From the NCBI GenBank assembly GCA_017303475.1, contig JAFLBO010000015.1:1-64000 (forward strand): 64,000 nucleotides of DNA, written 5' to 3'. Position numbers and translations under genes: made by a program. The stretch is from Chitinophagales bacterium. Lineage in GTDB: Bacteria; Bacteroidota; Bacteroidia; Chitinophagales; Saprospiraceae. The notes under the pieces are model-generated. The model saw nothing but the letters and a program-made list of their open reading frames with translations. It was not told the origin of the DNA and made no database searches. Positions 26,698-36,245 of the stretch are shown here, piece by piece (positions within the stretch are counted from its first letter, which is position 1; each line of letters begins with the position of its first letter).

Positions 26698-29562
26698 TTA
26701 AATCTTAACCAATTTACCGCTGCAAGTTTGTGCGCCTGCGCTTACGCGCCACACATACACACCCGCCTGCGAAAGCACTTGTGCAGGAATGGGCAACAGC
26801 TGCCGGCCGGCGGCAAAGGTTTGTTCCTGTGCCCAAATTACTTTTCCACTCAAATCTGCCAATTGCCAAACCACCTTTTCCTGATTGGCTAATTGCACCG
26901 GAATCTGAGTGCCTTCATGGGTAGGATTAGGCTGCGGAGCCAAAATCAGGTGTTCTTTGGCGGTGTTTCCGGTATTTTGTTCCACAAACTGCAAGGCAAT
27001 GCTTTGTGGCTCCCCAGCCCGGCTGCCCAATTGCTGAAAATCTTTCACCATCGAAACACATTCCGATAAAACTGCTGAAGTTTTAACCTTTATCCTGATG
27101 GTTAACAATTCCACTCCGGCTGACAGATTGGCGCTTGCGTCCTGTGCCCACACCAAATGTACCCGACCAGGTTGTGGCTGATAAAAGGCATCCGGATCCA
27201 GCCCCGGAAGTTCACCGGCAAGGATGTCCAGGACTTCCATTTTCTCCGGATCAAACTGCAGGGCGAACTGCAGGCCTTCCCAGGCGCCTGCATCTTTTAA
27301 TCGGATCGGGATGTCCAGTATGGCGCCAGGGTGCAGAGCCTTCTCAGGCAAGGAAAGGAACTGCTTCGCGTCATCACGATCGTCACCGGGAGCACCAAGC
27401 CCCAACCATGCATCGCAGTCCAGATCGCCCACTTTGACAGCTTTGAACCCGGCCTGATAGTTGCCATCCTGTACAGCATTGGGGATGTTTACCCATTCAG
27501 GGATGGACGTTTGCCAGGGATTGGCCGGATTTGGGAAGGTAAATCCTGCGTCCACATAACGCCAGGAAGAAGTGTTGGGTAATTGAGCGTTTACGCCAAG
27601 TAGTAGTTTGCGCAATTCTATGAGGTCGAATCCCGAGATAGCACCGCTTTTATTGGCATCTGCCGCTAGTAGTTGGTATGGGGAGAGGTCGTTCTCCAGG
27701 CCGAGAATGTATCTTTTGATTTTGATGAGGTCTAAAACTGTTACGCCATTCAAAGGAAACAGAGCATTCTGGGGCGCTATGTTTAAATTACCCAGCATAC
27801 CATTGGTTTCCAAGGAAAACATGGCACAGCCATTTTCATCTAAAGGACCAATGTGGCCAAGTGAAGTACCATTGACAATGAGTCCGGCGCCATGAACCGG
27901 TGCATTGTTGCAATGGCTAGTCACACATGGGGTGATTTTGGCAGAAAATTGTTCACAGAAATCGCCGTTATCCTGCACAATGACATAAGTTTCACAATAA
28001 TCAGCATTGCCGGAGGTGTCTTTGGCCCAAAGTTCTATGCATTGGGTTCCTATTTCGGTACAATCAAAAGAGACCCAAATCATTGGATCGAAATTCGCAT
28101 CGAGAGGAAACCCGACTCCCGTTCCGCATTTGCGGATGCCGAGTTCAATCAAACTTGAGGGAGTATCATCATCCTGCGTATATTGCAGAAAATCAGACGC
28201 CCATAAATCTATTTGTCCTGTTGGCATGATGTTTACAGAGAGTCCATTCATGCAAACTACGGTTGGGGCTGTAGTATTATTACCATTTCCAAAACCGCAA
28301 ATGCCAAAATTATCTTGTATTTTACCATATGTTTGGCAATAATCAGCATTACCAGAAGTGTCTCTTGCCCAGAGTTCCACACATTGTGTACCCAATTCAA
28401 AACAATCAAACACCAGGCTTGTAACAGGTTGGTTGTTCCCATCTACCGGGAAACCCGAACCAGTACCACACTTGCGAATTGCAAGCTCAATCAGATTTGT
28501 TGGTGTGTCGTCGTCTATTACATATTGTAGAAAATCCGAAGCCCACAAAGTAACCTGACCCGTCGGGAGCAGATTAACCGACAAACCATTAAGACATACC
28601 ACAGTTGGTGGAGTCGGGTTATTGTTCCCGCCCACGGGGCAAACGTTGAAGTTATCCTGTACTACAACATAGGTTTCACAATGATCGGCATTGCCAGAAG
28701 CATCCCGACACCATAATTCTACTAATTGTGTTCCTATTTCAGCACAATTATAGGTAATTGAGTTTACCGGACTCCCATCCGGATTTTGTGGAAACCCTGT
28801 CCCCTGCCCTATTTTGCGGATGCCGTATTGCAGCAGCCAGCCAGGCGTTCCGTTATCCTCACCGTATTGCAAGAAATCAGAGGCCCAGAGCGTGATTAAA
28901 CCAGTAGGCATCAAATTTACTGTAAGCCCATTCAGACAAACCACGGTTGGCGCCTTACAGTCTTTGCTTATAATAGTGTATTCACAAACGGAATTATTGC
29001 CTTGATTGTCTTCGATTTCCCACTTGATTTTATGTGTAGCGTAAGGCAGTTCTGCATCTACAAACACCGTTGGCTGTGCCGCTGTATTCCAACGCAATAA
29101 GGCACGTGTGGAATCACCAGATTGGATGGTTTCCAGGGCAAAACGGTATTTCTGTCCGGCTGGAACCGGACGCTGATCAAACTCACGCGGCTCGCCACCA
29201 TCAAAATTCGGATTGCCGGCATTGTTGAAATTTACCGTGCCTTCAGCCGGTGGATCCCAGCTTTTTACCACGGTTTCCCAGGTACCATTCCGATCCAGAT
29301 CCAAATACAATAAATACCGGATCGACAATGGTGCGCCTGCGCAGGTATCCCTGGCCAAAACGCTGGCTTTCACAGGCGCATCTGCCAAATCATGGATATT
29401 ATGCACGGGATCCTGCCAATAGGAAGCATTCCAAAGATTGGCATCATTGGAGGTAAGGTCGCAGGCTTGAATGCTGGATGGACAATTTTGTAATAAAATA
29501 CACTGGGCATTCAGACCAAGGCTGAGCAACAGTGTAAAAACGGAAGTCAGGAGATATTTCAT
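26698..29562 (-). CDS. Secreted dockerin/cohesin-like protein with triplicated module and T9SS domain
   Basis: 954 aa. Signal peptide MKYLLTSVFTLLLSLGLNAQ. An N-terminal domain with YLLYLDLDRNGTWETVV precedes three successive modules of about 105 residues, each starting APTVVCLNGLSVN and ending in a GNADYCETYV-type motif (about 205-535). A dockerin-like pair of Asp-rich loops follows (GVTVLDLIKIKRYILGLEND, then ADANKSGAISGFDLIELRK), a cohesin-like beta domain (LQFALQFDPEKMEVLDIL) and a type A sorting domain (QPNPTHEGTQIPVQLAN, VYVWRVSAG). The same N-terminal domain, one copy of the module, and the dockerin- and cohesin-like parts occur at the C-terminus of the 3500-aa protein at 45267-55769, so the two genes share ancestry. 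Ligand unknown. Confidence 0.88.
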   Translation of the reverse strand: MKYLLTSVFTLLLSLGLNAQCILLQNCPSSIQACDLTSNDANLWNASYWQDPVHNIHDLADAPVKASVLARDTCAGAPLSIRYLLYLDLDRNGTWETVVKSWDPPAEGTVNFNNAGNPNFDGGEPREFDQRPVPAGQKYRFALETIQSGDSTRALLRWNTAAQPTVFVDAELPYATHKIKWEIEDNQGNNSVCEYTIISKDCKAPTVVCLNGLTVNLMPTGLITLWASDFLQYGEDNGTPGWLLQYGIRKIGQGTGFPQNPDGSPVNSITYNCAEIGTQLVELWCRDASGNADHCETYVVVQDNFNVCPVGGNNNPTPPTVVCLNGLSVNLLPTGQVTLWASDFLQYVIDDDTPTNLIELAIRKCGTGSGFPVDGNNQPVTSLVFDCFELGTQCVELWARDTSGNADYCQTYGKIQDNFGICGFGNGNNTTAPTVVCMNGLSVNIMPTGQIDLWASDFLQYTQDDDTPSSLIELGIRKCGTGVGFPLDANFDPMIWVSFDCTEIGTQCIELWAKDTSGNADYCETYVIVQDNGDFCEQFSAKITPCVTSHCNNAPVHGAGLIVNGTSLGHIGPLDENGCAMFSLETNGMLGNLNIAPQNALFPLNGVTVLDLIKIKRYILGLENDLSPYQLLAADANKSGAISGFDLIELRKLLLGVNAQLPNTSSWRYVDAGFTFPNPANPWQTSIPEWVNIPNAVQDGNYQAGFKAVKVGDLDCDAWLGLGAPGDDRDDAKQFLSLPEKALHPGAILDIPIRLKDAGAWEGLQFALQFDPEKMEVLDILAGELPGLDPDAFYQPQPGRVHLVWAQDASANLSAGVELLTIRIKVKTSAVLSECVSMVKDFQQLGSRAGEPQSIALQFVEQNTGNTAKEHLILAPQPNPTHEGTQIPVQLANQEKVVWQLADLSGKVIWAQEQTFAAGRQLLPIPAQVLSQAGVYVWRVSAGAQTCSGKLVKI

Positions 29563-29576
29563 GAGTGGATGATAAT

Positions 29577-29667
29577 GATGTTTGAAGAGTTTGAAGGGTT
29601 TGAAGGGGCAAGCCCCTTTGGGGGGTTGGGGCTGGGGTTTGATGTATCCCGGAATGATATTCCGGGA
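29577..29667. repeat. Word repeat TTTGAAGRG plus palindrome
   Basis: Three adjoining copies of the 9-base word TTTGAAGRG (about 29580-29607) are followed by a G-rich hairpin-prone stretch (GGGGCAAGCCCC) and the palindrome TCCCGGAATGATATTCCGGGA, of which 29648-29666 forms the core. The word is the complement of the TTCAAACCC/CCCTTCAAA words at 7284-7335, and the palindrome is related to those at 26604-26683. It lies after the stop at 29688. Confidence 0.65.
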
Positions 29668-29687
29668 AAAGATTTGAATTAGCGAGA

Positions 29688-32510
29688 CTACCCTTTATAC
29701 ACCCGGCCGCGGTTGAGGGTTTTACCATTCAGGCTGATTTGCCAGAAATAAATCCCTTGCGGTAGATGGTCGACATGATAGATTAATTGCTGTCCCTGGA
29801 ATTCCTGTCCGGCTATTTTGTTACCCAGAGGATCGTACAGACTCCATTCCAAAGGCTCTGGTGGCCGGTGGCCGGGCAAACGGAAGGAAACCAGATCCGT
29901 AGCTGGATTAGGCGTTACTTCTACCTCCAGCACTGTTGGCGTTGCCAGTTCGTTGGTTGACACTGTAAGCGGCCGCCCGATGGTATGCTGAGAAGGCGCG
30001 GTTATGACAGGTTCATTAAAGTCAAAATAGATTGCAGCATTGTTTTCAATGATCGTCCCATCCGGCAGATTCGGTTTTTGACTGATTTTGAACCAAATAT
30101 ATCCATGCGATCCGGGTTCGTTGGTACTGCTGTCTACCAACAGGATATTTGGGAATGTGAAGCTCAACACTCCATTTGCTGAAAGATCCCAGGTATAGTC
30201 ATGACTGGCTGTATGTGGCCGGATGGAAGTCGGATCCAGGGTAGCTGGCAGGGTATCCAGTATACGCACCAGAAATGCAGTATCATTGCCGGTATTCTGA
30301 AAACGGATGCGGTAATCAATCTCCTGGCCGCGCTCAATGTAGTGCTTGGAGGTTATTCCCAGAGGGAATCCGATTTTATCATTAGGGTCGAAAGACCCAA
30401 CCACCTGATCACAGCGGGTTGCTGCTACAGGACTTTGTTCCAGATTGCCCAGCGCCAGCAACAATCCAAGATTTCCATCTGCAGTACAGTTGGCAACTAC
30501 GGATACCGGACGTTCCATCAGGGTAGTCTGATTGGGAAAAACGCGCAGCGCAAAGCAGGAATCTTCCGGCAAAGGTATGCGCACAGTACTCATTTCCTGT
30601 TGTGCATTGAGTTGAACCAAGCCCTGCTGGTACATGATCTCGTCTTCAATGATCACATATTCAGCACCCTGAGTCATATTACCCAAACCAGTATTTTTGA
30701 TGGTAAATTCAATTTCAGAGCCGGTGCAGAAGCCGGTAACCTCAATTTTGGAACCATCCCAATCCGGGTTTGGAGGCAAACAAGACTGATCCGGAACCAG
30801 GTATGCCTCCATACAAATCACATCATTGATCTTGGCATCACAATCAACCAATAACTGCAGATTCAAAACACCACAATCCCCTACCGGAATATCCCCAACA
30901 TTGAATACCAGGGTATCGCCCAGTTGCGCAGCTATCGGCAGGGAACTGCTTTGATACACCAGCATCGGATTTTTCAAGAATCTGATTTGCATATCCGAAG
31001 CCATCAAAGTACCGGTATTGCACCACTCTACACGGACTGCAATCGGCAAACAGCGACGCATGATGGTATTGCCTATTTCCAGGCTGAGCGCCGGACAAAC
31101 GCCCTCTGGCTGCTGCATGATATCAGGAGCTGCAACTTGCTGATTAACACCTGAAACAGTGATAACCGGCGTAATACAGGGATCATAGAACTCTGGCAAC
31201 GCAAAAGCCGGATATGTCGTCAGAGTAAAATCGCCCTCTGTAACCAAAATTTCATATAATCCGGTATCGTCTGTTTTATGGTAAAAAACCTCGCCTTGTG
31301 CATTTTCAGCTTTTACAATGAAATCAGCCAAAGGCATCTCACCAGGAGTCAGGGCACAATCCACGTCTATGTCCAGATACGTGTGCCCGCTAATAACATT
31401 CCGGGAAAATTGTCCCTGCAAATCGGTTTTCAGCAGCATGGCGTTGGTAGGCACACCATTGTTATTGCCCGTCAGTACCAGACGCTGATCGGTAGTAGCC
31501 AGTATGTCTTTTGCATTCCCGGACAGGCCCAGATTTAGCTTACCCAGAGCCACGCCATTTTCACTCAGTTCCATTATTTCCAGGGGTGTATCCAGGGGAT
31601 CGTCGATAAAACCCCAGAATGGAATATAAAAATGACCATTGGAGGCTTGTGCAAAGGTGTTCAACACCGGGAGCGCATTGCTGTTGTTGGGGAACGGCAC
31701 ATAACCGCTGTTCCAGATTAGGTGCCCGTTAAGTCCAACTTTCAAGACTTGAATTTTCAGGGTACTTAAGCCCGGACTGGTGCCCAGTAACGCCAATTGG
31801 CCATCCTGGGTGAGCAGCAGATCGTAAACTATTTGATTACCCGGGTAAGAGAAAGTGTTTTCCCAAACCGGATCACCATTGGCATCAAGGCGCGCCAGGT
31901 AATAATTTTGAAAAAAACCGGCTACCGCCAAATCGCCACCGGGCAGCACTACCAGTTTTTTAACCAGTTGTTGTTTGATCCCGAATACTTTATCCAGTAA
32001 AACTGCGCCTGAAGGATCGCACTTTACCAGCCAGCCACGGGTATCGAAATTAATGTCGCGGGTATTACCCACAGCAACCACAGATCCATCAGGCAGCACC
32101 TGCAAATCATTTAATCCATTCGAAATATTGCCATTGGGCAACACCGTGGTCCATTCAACAATGCCGAATGCATTCAACTTCAATAACGCATTGCGCAAAA
32201 GGCCGTTGTCCTGATAGTTTTCCAGTAGTAAAACAAAGCCTCCGTCAGGACTAGCGGCTGCAGCGATAGCGCGGGATTGGTTCAGGGCAAGGTTGGATTG
32301 CCATATTGTTTGACCGTTTGCGTCGGTGCGGGCAATGAACACAACTTGAGCATCGGTTTTTTCTCCCGCCAGAAAATACCCGCCATCCGAAGTAGCAATT
32401 AAAGCATTGGCTGAACTCGCAGCCTCAGGAAAAACTTTCAAAAATCCCTGGCCGTATGTTAAGGCAGCCAGAAACAGAAAGCAAAAAGTTAGCAATCGTG
32501 AACGGTACAT
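29688..32510 (-). CDS. Secreted propeller and DUF7619-type protein with T9SS domain
   Basis: 940 aa. Signal peptide MYRSRLLTFCFLFLAALTYG. Residues about 30-370 are repeated blades of the type ATSDGGYFLAGEKTDAQVVF. Residues about 375-440 form a carboxypeptidase-regulatory/SdrD-B-like fold (GHTYLDIDVDCALTPGEMPL). Two DUF11-like beta domains follow, then a DUF7619-type domain (SFDPNDKIGFPLGI, YRIRFQNTGNDTAFLVRIL, GHGYIWFKIS-like GSHGYIWFKIS; about 690-850) and a type A sorting domain (VTPNPATDLVSFRLPG, LPQGIYFWQISLNG). The C-terminal half is closely paralogous to that of the 915-aa protein at 37258-40005. Probably a surface or released protein; ligand unknown. Confidence 0.88.
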   Translation of the reverse strand: MYRSRLLTFCFLFLAALTYGQGFLKVFPEAASSANALIATSDGGYFLAGEKTDAQVVFIARTDANGQTIWQSNLALNQSRAIAAAASPDGGFVLLLENYQDNGLLRNALLKLNAFGIVEWTTVLPNGNISNGLNDLQVLPDGSVVAVGNTRDINFDTRGWLVKCDPSGAVLLDKVFGIKQQLVKKLVVLPGGDLAVAGFFQNYYLARLDANGDPVWENTFSYPGNQIVYDLLLTQDGQLALLGTSPGLSTLKIQVLKVGLNGHLIWNSGYVPFPNNSNALPVLNTFAQASNGHFYIPFWGFIDDPLDTPLEIMELSENGVALGKLNLGLSGNAKDILATTDQRLVLTGNNNGVPTNAMLLKTDLQGQFSRNVISGHTYLDIDVDCALTPGEMPLADFIVKAENAQGEVFYHKTDDTGLYEILVTEGDFTLTTYPAFALPEFYDPCITPVITVSGVNQQVAAPDIMQQPEGVCPALSLEIGNTIMRRCLPIAVRVEWCNTGTLMASDMQIRFLKNPMLVYQSSSLPIAAQLGDTLVFNVGDIPVGDCGVLNLQLLVDCDAKINDVICMEAYLVPDQSCLPPNPDWDGSKIEVTGFCTGSEIEFTIKNTGLGNMTQGAEYVIIEDEIMYQQGLVQLNAQQEMSTVRIPLPEDSCFALRVFPNQTTLMERPVSVVANCTADGNLGLLLALGNLEQSPVAATRCDQVVGSFDPNDKIGFPLGITSKHYIERGQEIDYRIRFQNTGNDTAFLVRILDTLPATLDPTSIRPHTASHDYTWDLSANGVLSFTFPNILLVDSSTNEPGSHGYIWFKISQKPNLPDGTIIENNAAIYFDFNEPVITAPSQHTIGRPLTVSTNELATPTVLEVEVTPNPATDLVSFRLPGHRPPEPLEWSLYDPLGNKIAGQEFQGQQLIYHVDHLPQGIYFWQISLNGKTLNRGRVYKG

Positions 32511-32765
32511 AAGCGATCTTTTTTCAATGATGAGAGCGGGGGATTACAGTGTTGGTTTTTTACAGGCCGGCCCGTATAAACTTTCACGATACAAAAGTGA
32601 AGCGAGAATATTGGGTCAACAAAGACAAAATTTAGCATTTTTCAGATTTTAGAATACAATTTAATAAAACTAAAATATTGAATTTCAATGCTTTAAAACA
32701 AAATTAAAATTCAATTTTTCAGAAATTATACTATTTTTACAGCCATATTTTTTTAACAAGAAATT
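32511..32765. promoter_or_regulatory. AT-rich divergent intergenic region
   Basis: The interval between two divergent starts is strongly AT-rich, mainly in 32630-32765, as expected for promoters on both sides. TAATTTTG on the minus strand (32706-32699) fits the -7 consensus TAnnTTTG, but no well-spaced -33 TTG is seen. No gene or hairpin was found. Confidence 0.3.
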
Positions 32766-34169
32766 ATGTCGCCGAATCTGCTGACTGTTTTGCGCGCCTT
32801 ATCCAAGCCCCAAAGGCGGGCTTTGATCAAATTTTCCCGTTCTCCATACCATGTTACACATGCCGGGGTTGGCAAGTTGCTGGATTATTTACTGGAACAC
32901 CTGCATCTGTCTGAAATCTCCCGGGAGGAGCTATTGGGTAAACTTCCGGAATGGGGGGAAGAGCAGGATACAAGGCGATTGTATCACCTGACCAATTACA
33001 CCATGGAAACGGTGGAGCAATTTCTGGCACAGGAAACCAGGCAAAATGCTCAACACCTGCAACACGCCGATACCATTGAAGCGCTTCGGCAGTTGCATTT
33101 GGAAGAGCCTGCCAATCAAATGCTAAAATACGCGCGCAAACGATTGGAGCTGGATCCTCATCGCGGATTGGCCTATTATCAGGCGGATGTACGACTACAT
33201 TGGGAGGCCTATCACCTTAGTCTGCAGCAAGGGCGTGTTAAAACCTCCAACGCACAGGCGCTTTCGGAGGCGCAGGACATTGCCTTTATCTGCGACAAGC
33301 TTCGCACCGGATGCATGATGCTTAGTCAACAACTGGTAAGTCAGCAGCACTTTGACAAAGGGTTATTGCAGCCGGTATTGCAGTTTCTGGATGGGCACCA
33401 TTACATGACTATCCCTGCGGTGGCGGCATATTTTCACGGTTATTACGCCCAGTTGGGCGCATCCGGCAGCGACATGCACTTTTCCCGCTTGAAAGAAATT
33501 CTGCAAAACCATGCCCCGCAATTTTCTTTGTCGGAAACACATGATTTGTATCTGATGGCCATCAATTTCTGCATCCGACAAATCAACCAGCAAAACGAAC
33601 GCTTTTATGCCGAAATATTCGATTTGTACCGCTCCGGCCTCACCCATGGCGCCTTGTTGGAGAACGGCGTATTGTCCAGGTTTACCTATAACAACATCAC
33701 ACGCACCGGACTGCGTTTACAGGAATATGCATGGGTGAAACAATTTTTGCACAACTATGCGCCTTTACTCCCGGAGACTCACCGTGAAGGCGCTGTGCAT
33801 TTCAACCTGGCCAGATATTTTTTTGAAACCGGCGCTTACAAAGATGCCATGCAACACCTGCTGCACATTGAATACGACGATGTATTGCACAATCTGGCGG
33901 CCAAGGCAATCCTTTGTAAAATCTACTTCAACCTCAGCGAATACGATGCCCTGGAAAACCAGCTCGACAGTATGCAAGTGTACCTGCGCCGCAAAAAAGT
34001 GCTCGGATACCACCGCGATACCTACCTCACTACCATTAAATTATTCAGAAAACTAGCCACTCTCAACCCTAATGATGCCCGGGAAAAAGAAAAGCTCCGG
34101 CAAGAGATTGAGTCCACGCCCGCACTAACGGAGCGGGAATGGCTGCTGAAGGCGCTGGGGAGTACATGA
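32766..34169 (+). CDS. Helical-repeat (TPR-like) cytoplasmic protein of unknown function
   Basis: 467 aa, no signal peptide or membrane helix. The N-terminal about 90 residues (LLTVLRALSKPQRRALIKFS) look like a small helical domain. The rest is a string of amphipathic helix pairs, clearest in the C-terminal half (HFNLARYFFETGAYKDAMQH, then AKAILCKIYFNLSEYDALEN). I recognise the architecture but not a named family. It is transcribed away from the DUF7619 protein gene. The final codons and stop come from an AGTACATGA word shared with the element that follows. Confidence 0.8.
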   Translation: MSPNLLTVLRALSKPQRRALIKFSRSPYHVTHAGVGKLLDYLLEHLHLSEISREELLGKLPEWGEEQDTRRLYHLTNYTMETVEQFLAQETRQNAQHLQHADTIEALRQLHLEEPANQMLKYARKRLELDPHRGLAYYQADVRLHWEAYHLSLQQGRVKTSNAQALSEAQDIAFICDKLRTGCMMLSQQLVSQQHFDKGLLQPVLQFLDGHHYMTIPAVAAYFHGYYAQLGASGSDMHFSRLKEILQNHAPQFSLSETHDLYLMAINFCIRQINQQNERFYAEIFDLYRSGLTHGALLENGVLSRFTYNNITRTGLRLQEYAWVKQFLHNYAPLLPETHREGAVHFNLARYFFETGAYKDAMQHLLHIEYDDVLHNLAAKAILCKIYFNLSEYDALENQLDSMQVYLRRKKVLGYHRDTYLTTIKLFRKLATLNPNDAREKEKLRQEIESTPALTEREWLLKALGST

Positions 34170-34392
34170 TTGACGAGTACATGAGTACATGATTGAAAAG
34201 TACATGATTGAAGAGTACATGAGTACATGATTGAAAAGTACATGATTGACGAGTACATGAGTACATGATTGCAGAGGGAGGGCGTTCGGTCTGGTATTCC
34301 GACAGGGCCTTCGGCCCCGAAACCAAGACAAGCTCAGCGCCTCCCCTCTTCAATCATGTAATCGTCAATCATGTACTCGTCAATCATGTACG
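34157..34392. repeat. Intergenic word-repeat element B
   Basis: The left side (34157-34271) is built almost entirely of the 8-mer GTACATGA and 7-mers of the form TTGAMRA in alternation. The core (34272-34355) folds back: GGAGGGCGTTCGGTCTGG near 34277-34294 opposes its imperfect complement near 34335-34355, with an inner hairpin ACAGGGCC-TTC-GGCCCC at 34302-34318. The right side (34353-34389) carries the same words in complement (TCAATCATGTA repeated). The core resembles those of elements A (7108-7350) and C (41053-41215). The first word overlaps the stop codon of the 32766-34169 gene. Confidence 0.85.
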
Positions 34393-34416
34393 CAACTTTC
34401 CCTATGTTTGCCTCCC

Positions 34417-35820
34417 ATGGAAAAGAAACAAGGTCAACTCGTTCGCAGCATTACGCTGGCAGGCGCCACCATTCTGGTGGTAAGTTCCGTAATCGGTTCA
34501 GGTGTGTATAAAAAAGTAGCGCCTATGTCGGCCGAACTACTGTCGCCGGATTTGGTGCTTTGGGCCTGGGCGCTGGCTGGTGTCATCAGCTTGTGCGGCG
34601 CGCTTAGCAATGCCGAGATTGCCGGCATGATGGCCGATTCGGGCGGGGAATACGTTTATTTCCGGAAGATATATGGCAAATTCATGGCCTTTATGTGGGG
34701 CTGGAGCACGTTTGCCGTGATCAAAACAGCTGCAGTGGCCGGCATTGCGTATGTCTTTTCGCAATCCTTTAATGCCATTTTTCCTCTGCCTCATTTGCCG
34801 GAATCCATTGAAAGTATTCAGTTTCTGGTTTTTAAACCTTTCGAAAATGCCGGGGTGAAGGCGCTCACTATTTCGCTGATACTGGTACTGACCTGGTTGA
34901 ATTCCCGCGGACTAAAAAACGGAGAGTTCCTGAGCACCTGGGCCACCCGGCTGGTGATTGTAGGACTTATTGGCATTGTAATTTCCGGACTTTTCTTCGG
35001 AGGAGGAAGCCTGCAAAACTTCCAGACTTCTTCCGTTCAGTTTGTGGATCGTTCCTGGACGGATTTCAGCTTCATCAAAGCCATGTTTACGGCCCTTTTG
35101 GCCGCTTTTTGGGGTTATGAAGGCTGGAACACGCTTGGATTTATTGGTGGTGAAATCAAAAATCCTAATAGAAATTTACCATTGGCCCTGTTTTCCGGCA
35201 TGCTGATCATCATGGGCGCCTATTTGCTGGTAAATTTCACCTATCTGTATGTATTGCCCATTGATCAGATTATCAATGTTTACCAATCGCAAAACGAGAT
35301 TGCTGCCGTTGCGGTGGTGCGTCATTTTGCCGGAGATATCGGTGCAACCCTCATTTCTATTACTATCCTGATTACCACCCTGGGCTGCACCAATGCTACC
35401 ATTTTGATGCCTCCGCGGGTTTATTACGCCATGGCCAAAGATGGCCTGTTTTTTTCCCGGGCTAAAGAAATTCATCCGGAGTACAACACACCCAACCCGG
35501 CTCTGTGGATGCAGGGGCTTTGGGCTTGTCTGCTGGTGCTTTCCGGCAGCTTCGACCAGCTCACCGATATGCTAATTTTCGCGGCCTTTTTCTTTTATGG
35601 CGCTACAGCATTGGGAGTATTTATACTTCGATACCGAGAACCAAATGCAGAACGCCCCTACAAGGTGTGGGGATATCCGCTGGTACCTGCCGTTTTTGTA
35701 CTTTTTTGTGCCACACTTATTATTGTCACCTGCTTCACCCACCCAAGAGAAGCTGGCTTAGGCGTTGTGCTGATGTTAACAGGCGTACCGTTTTATTGGT
35801 ATTGGACGAGAGAGAGGTGA
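34417..35820 (+). CDS. APC-superfamily amino acid permease
   Basis: 467 aa with about twelve hydrophobic membrane helices. The first helix carries the glycine-rich motif VVSSVIGSGVYKKVAPM that is typical of amino acid-polyamine-organocation transporters and contacts the substrate backbone. Helix 3 (GGEYVYFRKIYGKFMAFMWG) and the helix 6 region (FWGYEGWNTLGFIGGEIKNP) fit the LAT/basic amino acid transporter group. ATG 34417 was chosen over an upstream in-frame TTG at 34408, since it begins MEKKQGQ directly before helix 1. The substrate cannot be told from the sequence. No partner genes are adjacent: it is isolated between word-repeat elements. Confidence 0.9.
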   Translation: MEKKQGQLVRSITLAGATILVVSSVIGSGVYKKVAPMSAELLSPDLVLWAWALAGVISLCGALSNAEIAGMMADSGGEYVYFRKIYGKFMAFMWGWSTFAVIKTAAVAGIAYVFSQSFNAIFPLPHLPESIESIQFLVFKPFENAGVKALTISLILVLTWLNSRGLKNGEFLSTWATRLVIVGLIGIVISGLFFGGGSLQNFQTSSVQFVDRSWTDFSFIKAMFTALLAAFWGYEGWNTLGFIGGEIKNPNRNLPLALFSGMLIIMGAYLLVNFTYLYVLPIDQIINVYQSQNEIAAVAVVRHFAGDIGATLISITILITTLGCTNATILMPPRVYYAMAKDGLFFSRAKEIHPEYNTPNPALWMQGLWACLLVLSGSFDQLTDMLIFAAFFFYGATALGVFILRYREPNAERPYKVWGYPLVPAVFVLFCATLIIVTCFTHPREAGLGVVLMLTGVPFYWYWTRER

Positions 35821-35828
35821 GGAAGAAA

Positions 35829-35910
35829 GGTCATTGGGGGGCATTGTGGTCATTTGAGGGCATTAATGGTCATTTTGAAGTCATTAATGGTCATTTTGGG
35901 GGTCATTTAC
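35829..35910. repeat. Word repeat around GGTCATT
   Basis: At least seven copies of a word of the form GGTCATTTTGG, GGCATTRTGG or GTCATTAATGG follow the permease stop. The same vocabulary, GGTCATTTAGG, occurs at 37027-37070 and in complement at 37207-37240. Confidence 0.7.
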
Positions 35911-36036
35911 TGTAGCTGGGTTGTCATCTTGCGCAGCGGAACCTACACAAGTTATACTTTTTGATTACCTGGCAACAGGCATTCGAAATACCTGGCTTGT
36001 GTAGGTCCCGATTCTCGGGATGACAACCCAGCTACA
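35911..36036. repeat. Long inverted repeat (18-bp outer, 11-bp inner arms)
   Basis: TGTAGCTGGGTTGTCATC (35911-35928) and its exact complement (36019-36036) form the outer arms; ACCTACACAAG (35941-35951) and CTTGTGTAGGT (35996-36006) form inner arms. There is no coding potential inside. A dispersed repeat or small non-autonomous element is possible; nothing like a target-site duplication is obvious. Confidence 0.8.
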
Positions 36037-36074
36037 ATAAAAATCAGGAGAAAAACATGCCGAAGGCATAACCA

Positions 36075-36245
36075 AAAATCCGCGTCACCCGCGTCATCCG
36101 CGTTCCCGAAAAAAATCCGCGTTCAAAATCCGCGTCACCCGCGTCATCCGCGTTCCAATAAAAAATCCGCGTTCAAAATCCGCGTTCAAAATCCGCGTCA
36201 TCTGCGTCATCCGCGTTCCAATAAAAAATCCGCGTTCGAAATCCG
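36075..36245. repeat. Word repeat CCGCGTCA / CCGCGTTC
   Basis: About fifteen copies of 8-9-base words (CCGCGTCAC, CCGCGTCAT, CCGCGTTCC), organised in a higher-order unit of about 50-65 bases that includes an A-rich joint (AATAAAAAAT). It extends to the stop codon of rnpA. It has no spacer/repeat structure of the CRISPR kind. Confidence 0.85.

Noticed and set aside
34157..34392. Insertion sequence or transposon end
   Set aside because: No transposase gene, fixed terminal repeats or target duplication could be seen at any of the repeat loci.
36075..36245. Possible CRISPR array
   Set aside because: The CCGCGTCA words are short, adjoining and lack unique spacers of even length; there are no cas genes.
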